Counted from the first letter of the stretch, positions 20,308 to 31,150 are shown. The stretch is DNA of 39,028 bases from Schoenoplectus triqueter (GCA_964058805.1 CAXKVV010000965.1:1-39028); one strand, 5' to 3'. Program-made: numbers and translations. Notes: generated by a model from the sequence alone, not told the origin.

Positions 20308-21401
20308 TTGGATATATGTCTGAACTCTCATGGTATTTTTTTTCATTTAGACTACAACATTTTTTTACTCCAATACTTAGACAAGTTCACAAGAAAGGTG
20401 CATCAATCTGATGTGCAGAGTTTTCATGATTTAATTAGAAGTTTTGCAGAAGCTTATTAAGAAAATCACTCCTTATCTTAAACAAAAAATGCATCTCTCT
20501 TTGTTATTACGAGGGACTTGGTTTCTATCTTTTTTCTCCGCAAGAAAGAATACTGGCATCAACTTTTTCTATGCACAATTTTCCAGAGGAACATTAACAA
20601 TGATTTAGATAAAACTGAGCATATGTATAAAATAAGGATGATTTCCAGACACATTTTGCTTAATAATCGGATAGCTTAAAATTAACCAAACTGTTAGGTT
20701 GTGGAATTGAAGTTCTCTATACCAAACTTCTTGAGTTTACCTCTAAATTTTCTTTCGTCCATTTCACAATTTTATCTATTTTTTGCTGAATTATCAACTT
20801 AATGGCAGGTAGCCTTTTATATCAAGTTACTAAATATAATGTTATAATCACAAGAACGAGTTTGCTTTATATGGGCTCATTAACCTAACAGACTGTGCGG
20901 TCTTTCTAAGCAGTACAAATGAGACTACACATAGGTGGTATCACATCAGCTATTATCAAATAATATATCAGCACAGCCTTTTGAACAAATTGTATTAGCT
21001 TTTCAGACGTTACAAACTGTTTAAGAAAGCAACATATATTACTTCAAAATTTTATAGTGATTTAGCCTAAATGCCTACAGATAAAAGAAGGGGAAAAATA
21101 AACTATATAGAGTGTAATACACTATACATATCGCAGAAAAGATATTTTATCGCTTAAAACAAAAAGAAAAAAAAAATGAATGCAGGGGCGTAAAAAACTA
21201 AAAAGGAAATATCCTTTGTGACTTGCTCACACTACAGGAATAAACCAACCATCACACTACACGAATAAACCATCATTGGTTAAGCACCACCCCCATAATT
21301 TCCTTTGTGACTTGCTCTGGGAAATGATAGACAAACTATAATTGCAAAGACAATAGATGCTTAATCTAAGTTTGTTACAAAATTGTGTAGGCAGGGGGCA
21401 A
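20308..21401. other. No gene seen
   Basis: No coding exon was recognised. The phrase CCTTTGTGACTTGCTC occurs twice (about 21213 and 21302) and ACACTAC(A)GGAATAAACCA-like words are repeated near 21229-21272, showing local duplication only. Confidence 0.4.
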
Positions 21402-21410
21402 TTCAAGTAA

Positions 21411-22221
21411 GGGGTAATGTTTACATACTCTTACACTTTTTATTTATGACTAGTTCGCTTCGGAACTTTTAATTTTGAAAATATCCCCTGAATTATTAAA
21501 TCCGTGATAAATTGCTCCCCGACAGTTAATTAACTTATAATAATTCATTTTAAATTATAAAATGATAAAAATAACTTTGTATGCCTATATCATTATAGAT
21601 TGAATTTCATTTTTTATATACTTTTAATTTATAAAAAAATAATTAGAGGAATCTAATTAAATATTAATAATATATATTTTCTGCGACATTTTTAGTCATA
21701 TTTTATATAACTTATTTTTTTATTATTATCATAAAATAATTATATAAATAATTTAAATTAATAAAATATTTGTTGTATGTAAATATGAAAAATTTGAAAC
21801 ACCACGTGGTTAGTAATTAGTTTTATTAATTTAAAAATTGATTTTCAAAATTAAAATGTAAAAATAAAAAATAAATCTTCATTATGAATTTTAATTATTT
21901 ATTGAAATGCATATATAATGTACATTATGAAAATGAGATTAAAAATATATTATGTATTGTGAATGTTATTTAATTGGTTCTTTATATTTTTATAAATAAA
22001 AAGTATATGAAATATAATGTTCAATTTATAATGTTATAAATATACAAAATTATTTTTGTCAGTTTACAATAAAAATGAATTATTATATAGTTAATTAACT
22101 ACCGGGGGATAATTTATCACAGATTTGAGAGTTTATGAGGAGGGGTGTTTGTCAAAATTAAAAATTTAGGACCTAATTTGTTACAAGTGAAAAATTTTAA
22201 GATGTGTGGAAGCATTACGCC
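21411..22221. mobile_element. Foldback Mutator MITE with 9-bp TSD
   Basis: Perfect direct repeats TTCAAGTAA flank it at 21402-21410 and 22222-22230, the 9-bp TSD of Mutator-like elements. The arms (about 21411-21600 and 22030-22221) are inverted copies. Outermost GGGGTAATGTTTACA pairs with GGCGTAATGCTTCCA. Further in, TTTTTAATTTTG, RATAAATTRCTCCCC and AGTTAATTAACT match. The AT-rich core has no coding capacity, so it is non-autonomous. Confidence 0.85.
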
Positions 22222-22230
22222 TTCAAGTAA

Positions 22231-22525
22231 AGCTGGGTTTTAATTTCTGAGTGAGTTTAAATATGAATAAGATCTAATGCTTCTATCCTTTTGAAACAGA
22301 AACGCAAAAGAGAGTCTCCGTTATTATGTGACTGCCCTATTTTGGTTGTATTGTATTAGACTGTAAATATACAGCGCACATGTACAGATATAATGCAACT
22401 TTCTATCAATGGGGCCTGTGTGTGTTTGTACTAATCTGTGGTCAAAATGCAGCAATTTGTAAGTGGGCATTTGTTTGTTTTCAAATCTTGTGCTGGATGT
22501 GTAAAATGGTCACAATATATAAATG
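22231..22525. other. No gene seen
   Basis: Flank between the Mutator MITE and the hAT element. Open frames here show no domain. Confidence 0.4.
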
Positions 22526-22533
22526 GCTGTTTG
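22526..22533. repeat. hAT element TSD, left copy
   Basis: GCTGTTTG, matching ACTGTTTG at 27358-27365 in 7 of 8 positions. Confidence 0.6.
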
Positions 22534-23037
22534 TAGACCTGATAAATCAGGCGGGTTGGATTATGTTTGAGTTAAATAAAGTCACATAAGATTTATTTTC
22601 GGATACATATTGATATCCAATTCGATTTGTTTCGGATTAATCAATATTGTACATTTATGAGTCGGAATAACTATAGCACTCGGATAGCAAGAGTTCAGAT
22701 TTTATCGGGTTTCAGGTCAATCTGGATAAGAGTTTATTCAAGTGTCAGATTTTTTGTTTATTTGAATCATAATAAGTTACAGATAATAATGTGCGAGTAT
22801 TCGAGCATACAAGTTGTATTTAGATCATATTAATTAATTTATTTAGATTCATGTCACTTTTTGCTTTGAATCAAATCTTACAAATTGTATACTTCGTGTT
22901 TAAAATTAAATTAGTCAATTTAATTATATTTTTGGATCTTATCGATCAAACAATCAGATAAAATTAAAAAAAATGAAACTTTAAAAATATCATGACTAAT
23001 GCTTATATGTGTTAGGAAAAGATATTATGTTGAATAA

Positions 23038-23047
23038 ATAAATTTAT
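23038..23047. repeat. Mutator-like element TSD, left copy
   Basis: ATAAATTTAT, identical to 26794-26803. The word is palindromic, so the match could also be read as part of the TIR. Confidence 0.6.
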
Positions 23048-23206
23048 GCAAAATATTATGTACGCAATTAACTAGGTACGCTGCGTACGCAGAAGGTCGT
23101 CGGACCCTAGCCACCTTCTATATTCAAGAGCCCAAATCCTAGGCAGTTCTCCCAAACTCCTCGTCGATTCCCAAACTCCTCCTCGTCGATCTCCCTCGTA
23201 TAAATA

Positions 23207-23419
23207 TTGAAGAAGAACTATAGTCTTGCTCCGCCACTTATGTCTCGTCAAAAGCCTAAATACGAGGTGCCATCGACCTCTTCCAACACGATCTCGTCGG
23301 AAAGCAAAGACTCGCCTCTCATTCAGTATCCAAATTGCATGATTCCTGTGAAGAAGCATGTGAGCAACACTCCAACAAATCTAGAAAAACTCTTCTACGC
23401 ATGCGATTACTACAAACTT
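23207..23419 (+). pseudogene. GRF-type zinc-finger first exon, fragment
   Basis: The ATG at 23207 begins a 71-codon exon ending in a good donor (CTT/GTAAGT, GT at 23420). After a Ser-rich start it reads IQYPNCMIPVKKHVSNTP and then NLEKLFYACDYYKL. This follows the plant GRF finger plan: C-x-x-C-x-x-P, a Ser/Thr-rich TPxN segment, then R-x-F-Y-x-C-x-x-Y. The first zinc-binding Cys is replaced by Tyr. No second exon carrying the remaining ligands was found in the 300 bp downstream, where other repeats occur. Two TGA/TAG-free codon stretches and preserved splicing suggest it was once coding; now it is probably a fragment. It sits 160 bp inside the Mutator-like element's left end. Confidence 0.5.
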
Positions 23420-23529
23420 GTAAGTTTCTTCTATCTATTGTATAATGAGCAGTAAATATTGAAATTATGTTCATTTTATTTTTTTTTATTTTTAATTTGC
23501 CCATAGATTTCATTAAATCTTGTAGACAA

Positions 23530-23700
23530 TCATTAAAAATACTGGTACAAGTAATCTGGTCTAAAGCTTTCTTTTCCTCAATACTGGTACATTTTTAATG
23601 AAAATACTGATATATTTTGAAATCTGTTCTAAAGCTTTCTTAAAAATATTGGTACATTTTTAATTTGCCCATGTGATTTGATATTGGTACATTACCTCAC
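23530..23700. repeat. Local repeats: AATACTGGTACATTTTTAAT and CTAAAGCTTTCTT
   Basis: The words AATACTGGTACA or AATATTGGTACA occur four times and TCTAAAGCTTTCTT twice within 170 bp, next to the truncated end of the FAR1-like gene. This looks like local duplication after the gene was broken. Confidence 0.6.
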
Positions 23701-24289
23701 CAAACAATGCATAATTCTTCCTACAAGTACCATCTGCCCAAAAAACATTTTACAACCGTTTATCATCATCATAGTCAATTTCAAAAAAGAAACTTGGATC
23801 CCTCATTTTCATGAAATTCAACTTATCTAATAGAATTTGGGCATCTAAATCTTGAACTAATGTTCTTAACTCTTGTTGAAAATTGGAAAGATCCTTTTGT
23901 GTACATCCAATATTTTCATACCCTCCAACTTGCTCTTTTACAAGGTGAAAAGTTTGTGCAACACCTATATTCACTTTAATATATGTCGCCAAAGTCCTTT
24001 CAATTCCGTCATTGACTCTCCGACTACCTTTCAAAAAATTTCTCTTACTTGGTGAAACTAAACCATGCGAATGTGTTCCTCAAAGTGAGAAACTATATAA
24101 CTACCATTATCCATCCTTCTAAATTTTATAATTGCTGGACAACCAACTCTCATAACCTTCCTTTTATATTTAACTTCTGATATTAGAGATCTTCTTTTAC
24201 CTTATTTATTGCATACTATTACACTTAACATCTTCTTTGATTTGTCGATTTGCAAAATAATCTTGAATTTTACAATTTATCTTGTTTGA

Positions 24290-25330
24290 GTTTTGTACAG
24301 GGATTAACATGTAAATGAACTAGTGCTGGGATAAAAGAACTTAATTAAGACTGCATTAGACTTAGGTTTAATTAGACTCAAACTGGGTTGAATTGGTCAA
24401 GATAAATTGAGCTTAAACAACAAGAAAAATATTTCTGCCCAGAGAATCGTTATAACAGTTCAGTAATCGTTATAACGGTTCATCTCAATACTAAAAAATA
24501 TTCTAAGGCAGAAATATTCTCAAAGAAACCAGAGTGTATCGTTATGTAACGATTCAGTAATTGTTACAATGATTTATGAAATGTATAATGATTCTGTAAT
24601 CGTTACAACGATTCATGAAACGTATAACGATTTGATAAATCGTTATAACGTTTCAGCTCAGTTGATCCAACAGCTATTTTTCTAAACCGTTATAACGGTT
24701 CATGCTGAAAATAGTTTCTTCAGCTGTTTCAGAAGATCTATTTTAAAGGATTATCTCTCTCAAGAAAAAATAAGATCCATCTAGTTGAATCATTACTCCA
24801 GAGAGTTTACTAACTATTCAAAGAGAAAGAGAAAAATCAAGAGATTGATACACTCAATTAGCTAAATCTTTGTTCAAACTCAATCTAGCTTCTCTCTATT
24901 CTCCCAACTTGATCCTTCGTGTTCTTCTTGAAAACATTCTTTTGAGTTGTTGTTCTCAACTTCTTTTTGAGCTGTAATGCTCACTTCTTATTTTAAGTGT
25001 GTTGTCACTCGTGTTACCGATAGGCTTGACAGCCCATTTTTGTAAGGGACCAAGTTCTACAAGTGTAAAAAACCTTTTAAATATATCGGCTCAACCTCAA
25101 TTGTTAGAGGTTGAGGGTCCCGAAGACGTAAGCATTGTTAAAGTCGAACTCCGTTACATCTTGTGTTCTTATTTTATCTTTATTTTTCTTTTCTCACATT
25201 TCTTTGATTGCTATATTCTTGTGAGAATTGAATTGATTTAAATTATATTTTACTGTCATTACACTTGAATATTAAGCCCCAAATTGGTTTATACATTTCT
25301 ACTTTAGGTTCTTTACATTCTTGTACTATT
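24290..25330 (+). mobile_element. Probable LTR nested inside the FAR1-like gene
   Basis: The stretch interrupts the FAR1-like domain. It contains a phrase typical of plant LTR R-U5 regions (AAGTCGAACTCCGTTACATC then TTGTGTTC, about 25141-25168), preceded by GAGGTTGAGGGTCCCGAAGACG, and an array of CGTTATAACG palindromes in its upstream part. Clear TG...CA ends, a TSD and a primer-binding site were not found, so limits are approximate. It could be a solo LTR or a decayed element piece. Confidence 0.4.
24447..24690 (+). repeat. Clustered CGTTATAACG-type palindromic repeats
   Basis: Eight or so degenerate copies of ATCGTTATAACGRTTCAT and close relatives (ATCGTTACAACGATTCATG, CCGTTATAACGGTTCATG and others) lie in 240 bp. 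Each contains a palindromic core (CGTTATAACG) with AACGG/CCGTT, the MYB-type recognition core. In an LTR U3 region such an array could serve as an enhancer; this function is inferred. Confidence 0.7.
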
Positions 25331-26040
25331 TTGACTTATCAATACCACCATCCTAATGACTTTCAAGGTCTATCACATACATAAAGCTTCCATTAGATAC
25401 CCTCTCATTCTTTTTCATGTTGAGCCTTGCGAACATCAAATCCTACAGTATAAGCATATGCATAATAGAAGCTTTCGCCTTCTTCTAGAGTTTCAAACAC
25501 CATGTCTGTTGTTGGAACTACTACCTCGGTCGAACACTGAAAAAGATTCTATTATACAAGTTAAATTATAAATATTTAGTGACATATCTATTATTAGTTA
25601 CTATAAAATTGATGCTTACATGAGAAGTTACAGGAGAAACATATGGTGTAATATTGTTCTGTGTATTCATCTGAATAGAACATGATGTCTGGATGCTGTT
25701 CTCCATATATCCAGATATCTATATTAAGAAAATAAATAAATGTCTACTAAGCTACACCATATATCCAGATATCTATATTATCTAGTAAAAGCTTGTACCA
25801 ACATCAATTTGGTTCATTTTAAGCTAAGAAGGAGATGATAATATGTGTAATCAGAGTTTGGGAACTAGTTAAGATTGCTTATCAGTTCATGTTCGTCGGT
25901 ACTTTTATAACTTTAATCCCATACCTAGTTAAATTCTCCAAGAATTATTATGCATATCTAATTTAAGCTCAGACAAGTATCAAAGAGCTTAAATCTTCAC
26001 ACTGTACTTTTATAGCCCAAATTCAGACCTGATGAAGAAC

Positions 26041-26238
26041 TTAATTTACTATATTGTGTTTAGTAAATGTAGAAAGATGGACCAAGAGAAAGATAGGGAA
26101 GGACTCAGTTTTACCTTCTTCTCGAAGGAAATTATTTCCTTTGAGTCTGGAGTTAACACTTTCAGCAGATTCATAAGTAAGAAAAGGTGCAGGAGAATCA
26201 AACACAGTTGTTACTTCAACCTGAAAAACAGTCAACAC
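26041..26238 (-). pseudogene. Possible upstream exon of the FAR1-like gene
   Basis: A minus-strand frame contains VEVTTVFDSPAPFLTYESAE and then SVNSRLKGNNF, preceded in the same frame by a Phe-Gln/acceptor-like context. The acidic, Ser-rich make-up suits the variable N-terminus of FAR1/FRS-like proteins and lies upstream on the same strand. There is no diagnostic domain, so this is a guess from position. Confidence 0.25.
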
Positions 26239-26429
26239 ACAAGCACAAAATTATAAAAGGAGCACATGACATCAATTCAAGCTTCAGTAAAAAAAATCTC
26301 AAAATCAGTACCAATTACCCGAATCTGGATTATGATTTGGTGAAGAGGGGCTGCACTTGACTGCTAGTTGTTGTCGGTCTGGTAAAGGAGGAGCAAGACG
26401 CGCGGAAAATACAGGAAATTCGATGAAGA

Positions 26430-26690
26430 AATACAAGTGAGAGAGAGGAATCGTGTTGGTGAGAGAGAGGGAAATAGGTGCTGATTGAGGGAGAGGGATC
26501 GAGTTGCTCCGAGCCAGGATTCTGTTGGTGTGTTGTCGATCGACAAGAGAGCGAGAGGTGTTAATCGATGGTGGCTTGGGTTATGGATCGAGAGCAAGAG
26601 AGTATCGACAAGAGAGAAATAGAGAGAGAGAGAGAGAGAGGATGATAGTGGGAGAGAGGGAGAAAGAAAGGGAACAGAGAGAATTTCTCA
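26430..26690 (+). repeat. GA-rich tract
   Basis: Plus strand is rich in GAGAGA, including an uninterrupted run near 26620-26640, and lies just inside the right end of the Mutator-like element. On the minus strand this would be a CT-rich leader upstream of the FAR1-like gene, a common feature of plant 5'UTRs. Frames across it are low-complexity and not credible proteins. Confidence 0.6.
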
Positions 26691-26793
26691 ATCGATTGAG
26701 CGAATCAGTTTTCATGAATCTTGAAAAATTAAACAGATCACGACCGTCTGTGTACGCAGCATATCCAGTTAATTGTGTACGCAATATTTTGCC

Positions 26794-26803
26794 ATAAATT
26801 TAT
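26794..26803. repeat. Mutator-like element TSD, right copy
   Basis: ATAAATTTAT, identical to 23038-23047. Confidence 0.6.
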
Positions 26804-27357
26804 CAATTATCTTCGTTTATTAAATTCGAGATAATTTTGTGAACAGTTTCACAAGACTACAATATTATTAGAATAATTTAATACATATTCTCAAATAACT
26901 AATATTTGAAAATTGAAAACCATTTCGTTTAGATATGACCTTAGAAAAAAAAATCTATCAAAAGAAAAAATAATTATATAAAATCCTAACTACAAAGATA
27001 CCTGTTGTATATGTGTGTTAAGAATTATATGAACCAAATACAAATAAACATTATATGTATGTTGGTAAAATCGGTCATTCTCAGTTCGGATCAATTTAGA
27101 TTTGGATAATTGTTAGTTCGAATATCATATATTTTGGTTGCTTGATATTCAGATTTTTTTTATTAACGGGTCACAATCTATTCTAATGATCTATGTTAGG
27201 ATGCTTAATATTCATGGATATATTTAGATTAAGATTTCTTCAGATTCAGTTAACTATGGATTCCATCTAATTTCCTAATTTTAGTAGCTCTGAGTCGGAT
27301 TCGAATCATTCAGTTATCGGCAGATTATTTCGGTCGAGTCAGCTTTTGTCAGGTCTA

Positions 27358-27365
27358 ACTGTTTG
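27358..27365. repeat. hAT element TSD, right copy
   Basis: ACTGTTTG, matching GCTGTTTG at 22526-22533 in 7 of 8 positions. Confidence 0.6.
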
Positions 27366-29195
27366 GACAGGATAGAAGGCCTCTTTGAAAAAAAATATAT
27401 ATTTTTGCTACCAGTTGTGGGTTTTGGACATAGGCCCAACATGGAAATTTTAGGGCTGTATCGACTATTTGTGGGTTTTGGACCCAAACGAACGTCGATA
27501 TGCCCCCATATCTGCTTGGTTTGAAGAAAAATTGTAAATCTGGTCACTCTGCAGGATGCTGGATTAATTTATAAAGAACGAATATCTAAACAGATAATAA
27601 CAAATAGCGTATGTGGTGAGTATTTTTCAGCCTGTAACGTCGAACATTATTGGTGATTCACCAAATTCAATTAGTAAGCTGTCAAATACCAACTCGTTAA
27701 TAGGGATGGATTCAGACTTTAGCGCAAGAGACAAAAATTGAATTTATTTTCAGGAAACAAAATTTAAAAAATTTCTTCAACATAAACATAATTTATTTAT
27801 TTTTTTCTGAAAATATACATAATCATAAAGATATTCTTAAAAAAATATGACCAGGAGGTCAGTTCACCATGTAGATCCGTCCTAGCTAGTTAATGTGAAA
27901 TTGTTTTTTTTATTCGATATAAATGTTCATAAATATATATTTATTTACATATATTATAAGCAAACATTGTTTTTGTTATTATTCTTCTGGAAGTAATTTT
28001 GGTAGAATTTTGTCGATGTATTATGAATATAATTTGTTCTAATATCCAGTAGATACCTTATTGCGTGGGAGTATGAGTACATGACAGATCATGAGATCAA
28101 GACGGAAAAATTGTTACAAGCAAATTGTTTATTTATTTATATTGAAGGCAGATGATAAGATAAAACCAAATTGTTTATACTTTTGTAGATTGTCGTAATT
28201 TTATTATTTTTGTATAATGAAATTTTGGCAAATGCTTTTAGACAATCACACTTTATCAGTGAGTTGTTTATATTTTAATTAAGTTGTCCATATAAGATGT
28301 AATTATTTAGTAATATCATTTGCCGGCAGCTTAGATTTTGGCCACCTAATAGACATATGAGAAACCAAAGAGAAGTTACGTGGAAATTAAGCTCAGGATC
28401 TATATGAAAAATGCCAGGTGTTTCACTGGCAAAGAGCAACATCTGAAGCGAAATTGTGCACTTGTGCCTGCGTTTCTGCATCTGAGCAAGTACTACGCAG
28501 ATATTCACAGTTCAAGAGGTACAGAGAGGAGTAGGATCATTCCAATTGAATGTTTTATTAGTCACACATCCATACATCAACATACACATTTGTGTATATT
28601 GTATTGTTTTTTTCCTTTGGGCAGTTATATAATTACGTTTACGTAACTTACGATGCAGACATCGTAACATACCATTTTATTTCAATCAGTTGAGTCAATT
28701 GGCTAGAAATATATCAGGAATAAAAAAAGGGAAAATATTGAAAGTTGCTTATACAACATGCTAAAGCTGACGTAGCCAGAATAAACAATGATGAAATTGC
28801 ATAATTTCTCTCAAATTTTCTGATGATTTTGTATCAGGCACAAGCACGATCGCTTAAAATTTGTAAGAAAAATATAAATAATAGTGCTACAACGATTTTT
28901 CTGGAAACTTGAATAGGTGGATGTAGCAAAACAAAATTTCAAGATGAGATGGAATGGAGGTTCTAGTTTCTTTTCTGAAGGAAATATGTCAAATGGATAC
29001 TAATCTTTGGAATAAAATTATGAAACAGATCTATAGACACTAAAAAGAAAATATACGAACTATTTTGTTTATTTTAATAATTACACTATAAAAGAACCTT
29101 AAACAAATAAATTTGACATTGGTTACTTTTATGGAACATTTTTTTCTCTTATAAATGAAGGAATTGAGAGAAGATTATAAAGTGATGGTTGTGCG
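27366..29195. other. No gene seen
   Basis: No exon or element boundary could be supported. The phrase TTGTGGGTTTTGGAC occurs twice (about 27415 and 27469), a local duplication. The 88-codon plus frame at 28380-28646 and its minus-strand counterpart have no recognisable domain. Confidence 0.4.
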
Positions 29196-31150
29196 GGTCC
29201 TTAATATTTTCGTACTCATATCCATTAAAATAAATTTATCCATATTTTACTCATACTCATTAAAATATTCTTTATCAGTACCTTAACTTTATCTACTAAG
29301 AATTTTAAGTAACGAACGGGTAATAATAAATAATGAGTAAAAAAATTTAATGAAAAAAATATATGATTTAGATAAATAAATAGTATGAAATATATATACT
29401 AATAAAGTGTAACAATAATTAATATTTTAGATATAACAAAAATTATATAATTCTTTCATGTCAATTGACATAAAAAATAATTACATTTATATATACTAGC
29501 TTTGTACACGTGCCTTACAGCGAACTTTTTTATTTAAATATAGAAAAAAAATCACATGATAATATGTACGTCATTCTAATATGAAAAAAATCAATATATA
29601 CAAGATCAATTACACATTTTATATCAGATATAATCTCGCATGATTTCTCTCAACCTTTAATTCTCTTCCTTCTATATGGTAAATAAATGGAGAGAAATAC
29701 AGAATAATTGACGCTATCGTGTTTGTCTGATTAGTTAAAATTAATATAAATCATTAGATGAGGGATATTTTGGGATATAAAATTTTTGAAGAAAATGATA
29801 AAAAATGGACCCTTCCAATTCTTAGCTGCTTTATATAATAGTATAGATTTATAATTCAACTATACATATTTACTAAAAATATAAAATAATTATATTTATA
29901 TATTTTAACTATATATATAAAAAAATTACCTAATGGATAATGGATATCTATATCCATATCCATATCCGTAAGTTAAGAAATTATTTTCCTTATCCATATA
30001 TGTATCCAATAACTTAACGAAAACAATACCTTATCCATACCTATATTATCAGATATGATATAGATTGGATAAATGATCAAAATGATGTCATTGATAACCC
30101 TATTCCTATAAAATTTACGGAATCCACGTCCAAGTACTACAATCCATATTCTATGTGGTACTGTAAATTTTACAGTGTTGTTCGGATTTAAACAGTAAAT
30201 GACTCTCTTTAATCTAAACACTGTCTATAGTACTTTTTCTCTGACCATAGTACTATTCATGAGAGAGAAAGTTGCCCAATGTAAATTTACAACAATACAA
30301 AGGATATACACCCCAAGTATTATGTATAGTATTGTCAATTATTACAGTTCAAATTGGACCAAGTTATTTTTATTATCATACTCATATGAAATTATTTTTA
30401 CTCATAATTTATCATTAGTTATTAAAATTATATTTATCCATATTCTATCTTTATTTTAGCTATTTGTTAAAATAAACGAATAATGAAATAAAATGATGGT
30501 AACAATAATACTTACATATTAATTAGTTTATTAACATCTATAAAAAAATAACCGAACTCATTCCTTTTATATAAATAAATTTTTATTTTATTAGTAAGAA
30601 ATTAAAATATAACTATACGATTGATTCTAACTTGAGTCATTTTAAAATAAACAAACTAAAAATATATATATAAAAATCTCTTGTCAAAATTTTTAGCTAG
30701 AAAATAAAATATATTAAAAATAAAAATAGCATCTTGTATAAAATAAAATCTTACATTGCCTCATTTTATTGTTTCAAGAAGTATTCTACTAAATATTATT
30801 CAAACATTATAATTTATATAATTTATTAGATGATAGAATTTAGGGAAGATAATAATTATAATTCATAATTCATAGTAATTAACTGACAAAACTCGGACAA
30901 CTAATATAAAAAGTATATTATATAAGTTAATTATATTAAAAAATAATATAAATTATTTTCTTAACAATTTATCTTATAAAGTAAATGGATAAGAAATAAT
31001 TTTTATCCATATCATTATTCATTTACTCAACGAAAAATCTTATATATATTCATATCAAATGAGTTAATTAATTTTATTTATTTATATCCATTTCATTTAA
31101 TATGATATGAATACGATAAATGAATAAAAGAGTATATTGGCATCTCTATG
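29196..31150. repeat. AT-rich, TATCCAT/GGATA-rich transposon-like sequence
   Basis: Recurring TATCCATA, ATATCCAT and GGATAT words (29215-29290, 29935-30075, 30430-30450, 30960-31140) mark one or more decayed non-autonomous elements. The right edge near 31145 (GGCATCTCTA, reverse complement TAGAGATGCC) resembles a hAT-type terminus, but I found no left partner with a convincing TSD. A mini-Helitron is embedded at 29496-29847. A near-perfect hairpin ACTGTAAA/TTTACAGT occurs near 30161-30177. Confidence 0.35.
29496..29847 (-). mobile_element. Mini-Helitron (non-autonomous)
   Basis: On the minus strand the segment begins TCTATACTATTATATAAAG at 29847 after an A, a typical plant Helitron 5' terminus. 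It ends GCACGTGTACAAAGCTAG at 29496-29513, followed by T. CTAG before T and TC after A fit Helitron insertion between A and T without a TSD. The expected GC-rich hairpin before CTAG is weak here (only short GTAC/GTAC-like pairing). At 352 bp with no open frame it is a non-autonomous copy. Confidence 0.6.

Larger units (their letters stand above)
23690..25536 (-). pseudogene. FAR1/FRS-like (Mutator transposase-derived) gene, broken and interrupted
   Basis: Coding-order pieces: an exon at 25405-25536 after a TTTTTCAG acceptor reads MVFETLEEGESFYYAYAY and then TVGFDVRK, the start of the FAR1 DNA-binding domain. About 1.2 kb later (24075-24175) KYKRKVMRVGCPAIIKFRRM and then DNGSYIVSHFEE complete that zinc-finger domain. 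Then SHGLVSPSKRNFLKGSRR, QVGGYENIGCTQKDLSNF and MRDPSFFFEIDYDDDKRL give the stretch between finger and transposase core. An in-frame TAA (23750-23752) precedes NVFWADGTCRKNYALFGE, where similarity ends. There is a frameshift near 24072 and stops near 24205. LTR-like sequence separates the first two pieces. FAR1 proteins are light-signalling transcription factors derived from MULE transposases; here an element-borne copy is more likely than a host gene. Confidence 0.75.
23048..26793. mobile_element. Mutator-like element with FAR1-like and GRF-finger gene remnants
   Basis: The left terminus GCAAAATATTATGTACGCAA... and the reverse-complemented right terminus GGCAAAATATTGCGTACACAA... stay similar for about 55-60 bp, including CTGCGTACGCAG / CTGCGTACACAG. 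The flanking 10-bp ATAAATTTAT on each side fits a Mutator-type 9-11 bp TSD. The interior holds a broken minus-strand FAR1-like gene, a plus-strand exon with a GRF-type zinc finger near the left end, LTR-like sequence inserted in the FAR1-like gene, and a GA-rich right end. FAR1/FRS proteins are known to derive from Mutator transposases, so a FAR1-type domain fits. No complete MULE DDE catalytic domain was seen. Confidence 0.7.
22534..27357. mobile_element. hAT-type non-autonomous element, split by a nested Mutator-like element
   Basis: Left end TAGACCTGATAAA and right end (reverse complement) TAGACCTGACAAA form inverted termini starting TAG, as in many plant hAT elements. Flanking 8-mers GCTGTTTG (22526-22533) and ACTGTTTG (27358-27365) are a hAT-sized TSD with one mismatch. 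Both outer arms (22534-23047 and 26804-27357) contain GGATA, TCGGAT and TTCGGAT words common in these elements. The middle is a separate Mutator-like element with its own TSD. Net length without the insert is about 1.06 kb, and no transposase is visible. Confidence 0.65.

Noticed and set aside
26364..26797. Overlapping Arg/Glu-rich and Ser/Leu-rich frames
   Set aside because: Both are translations of a GA-rich low-complexity tract at the end of the Mutator-like element.
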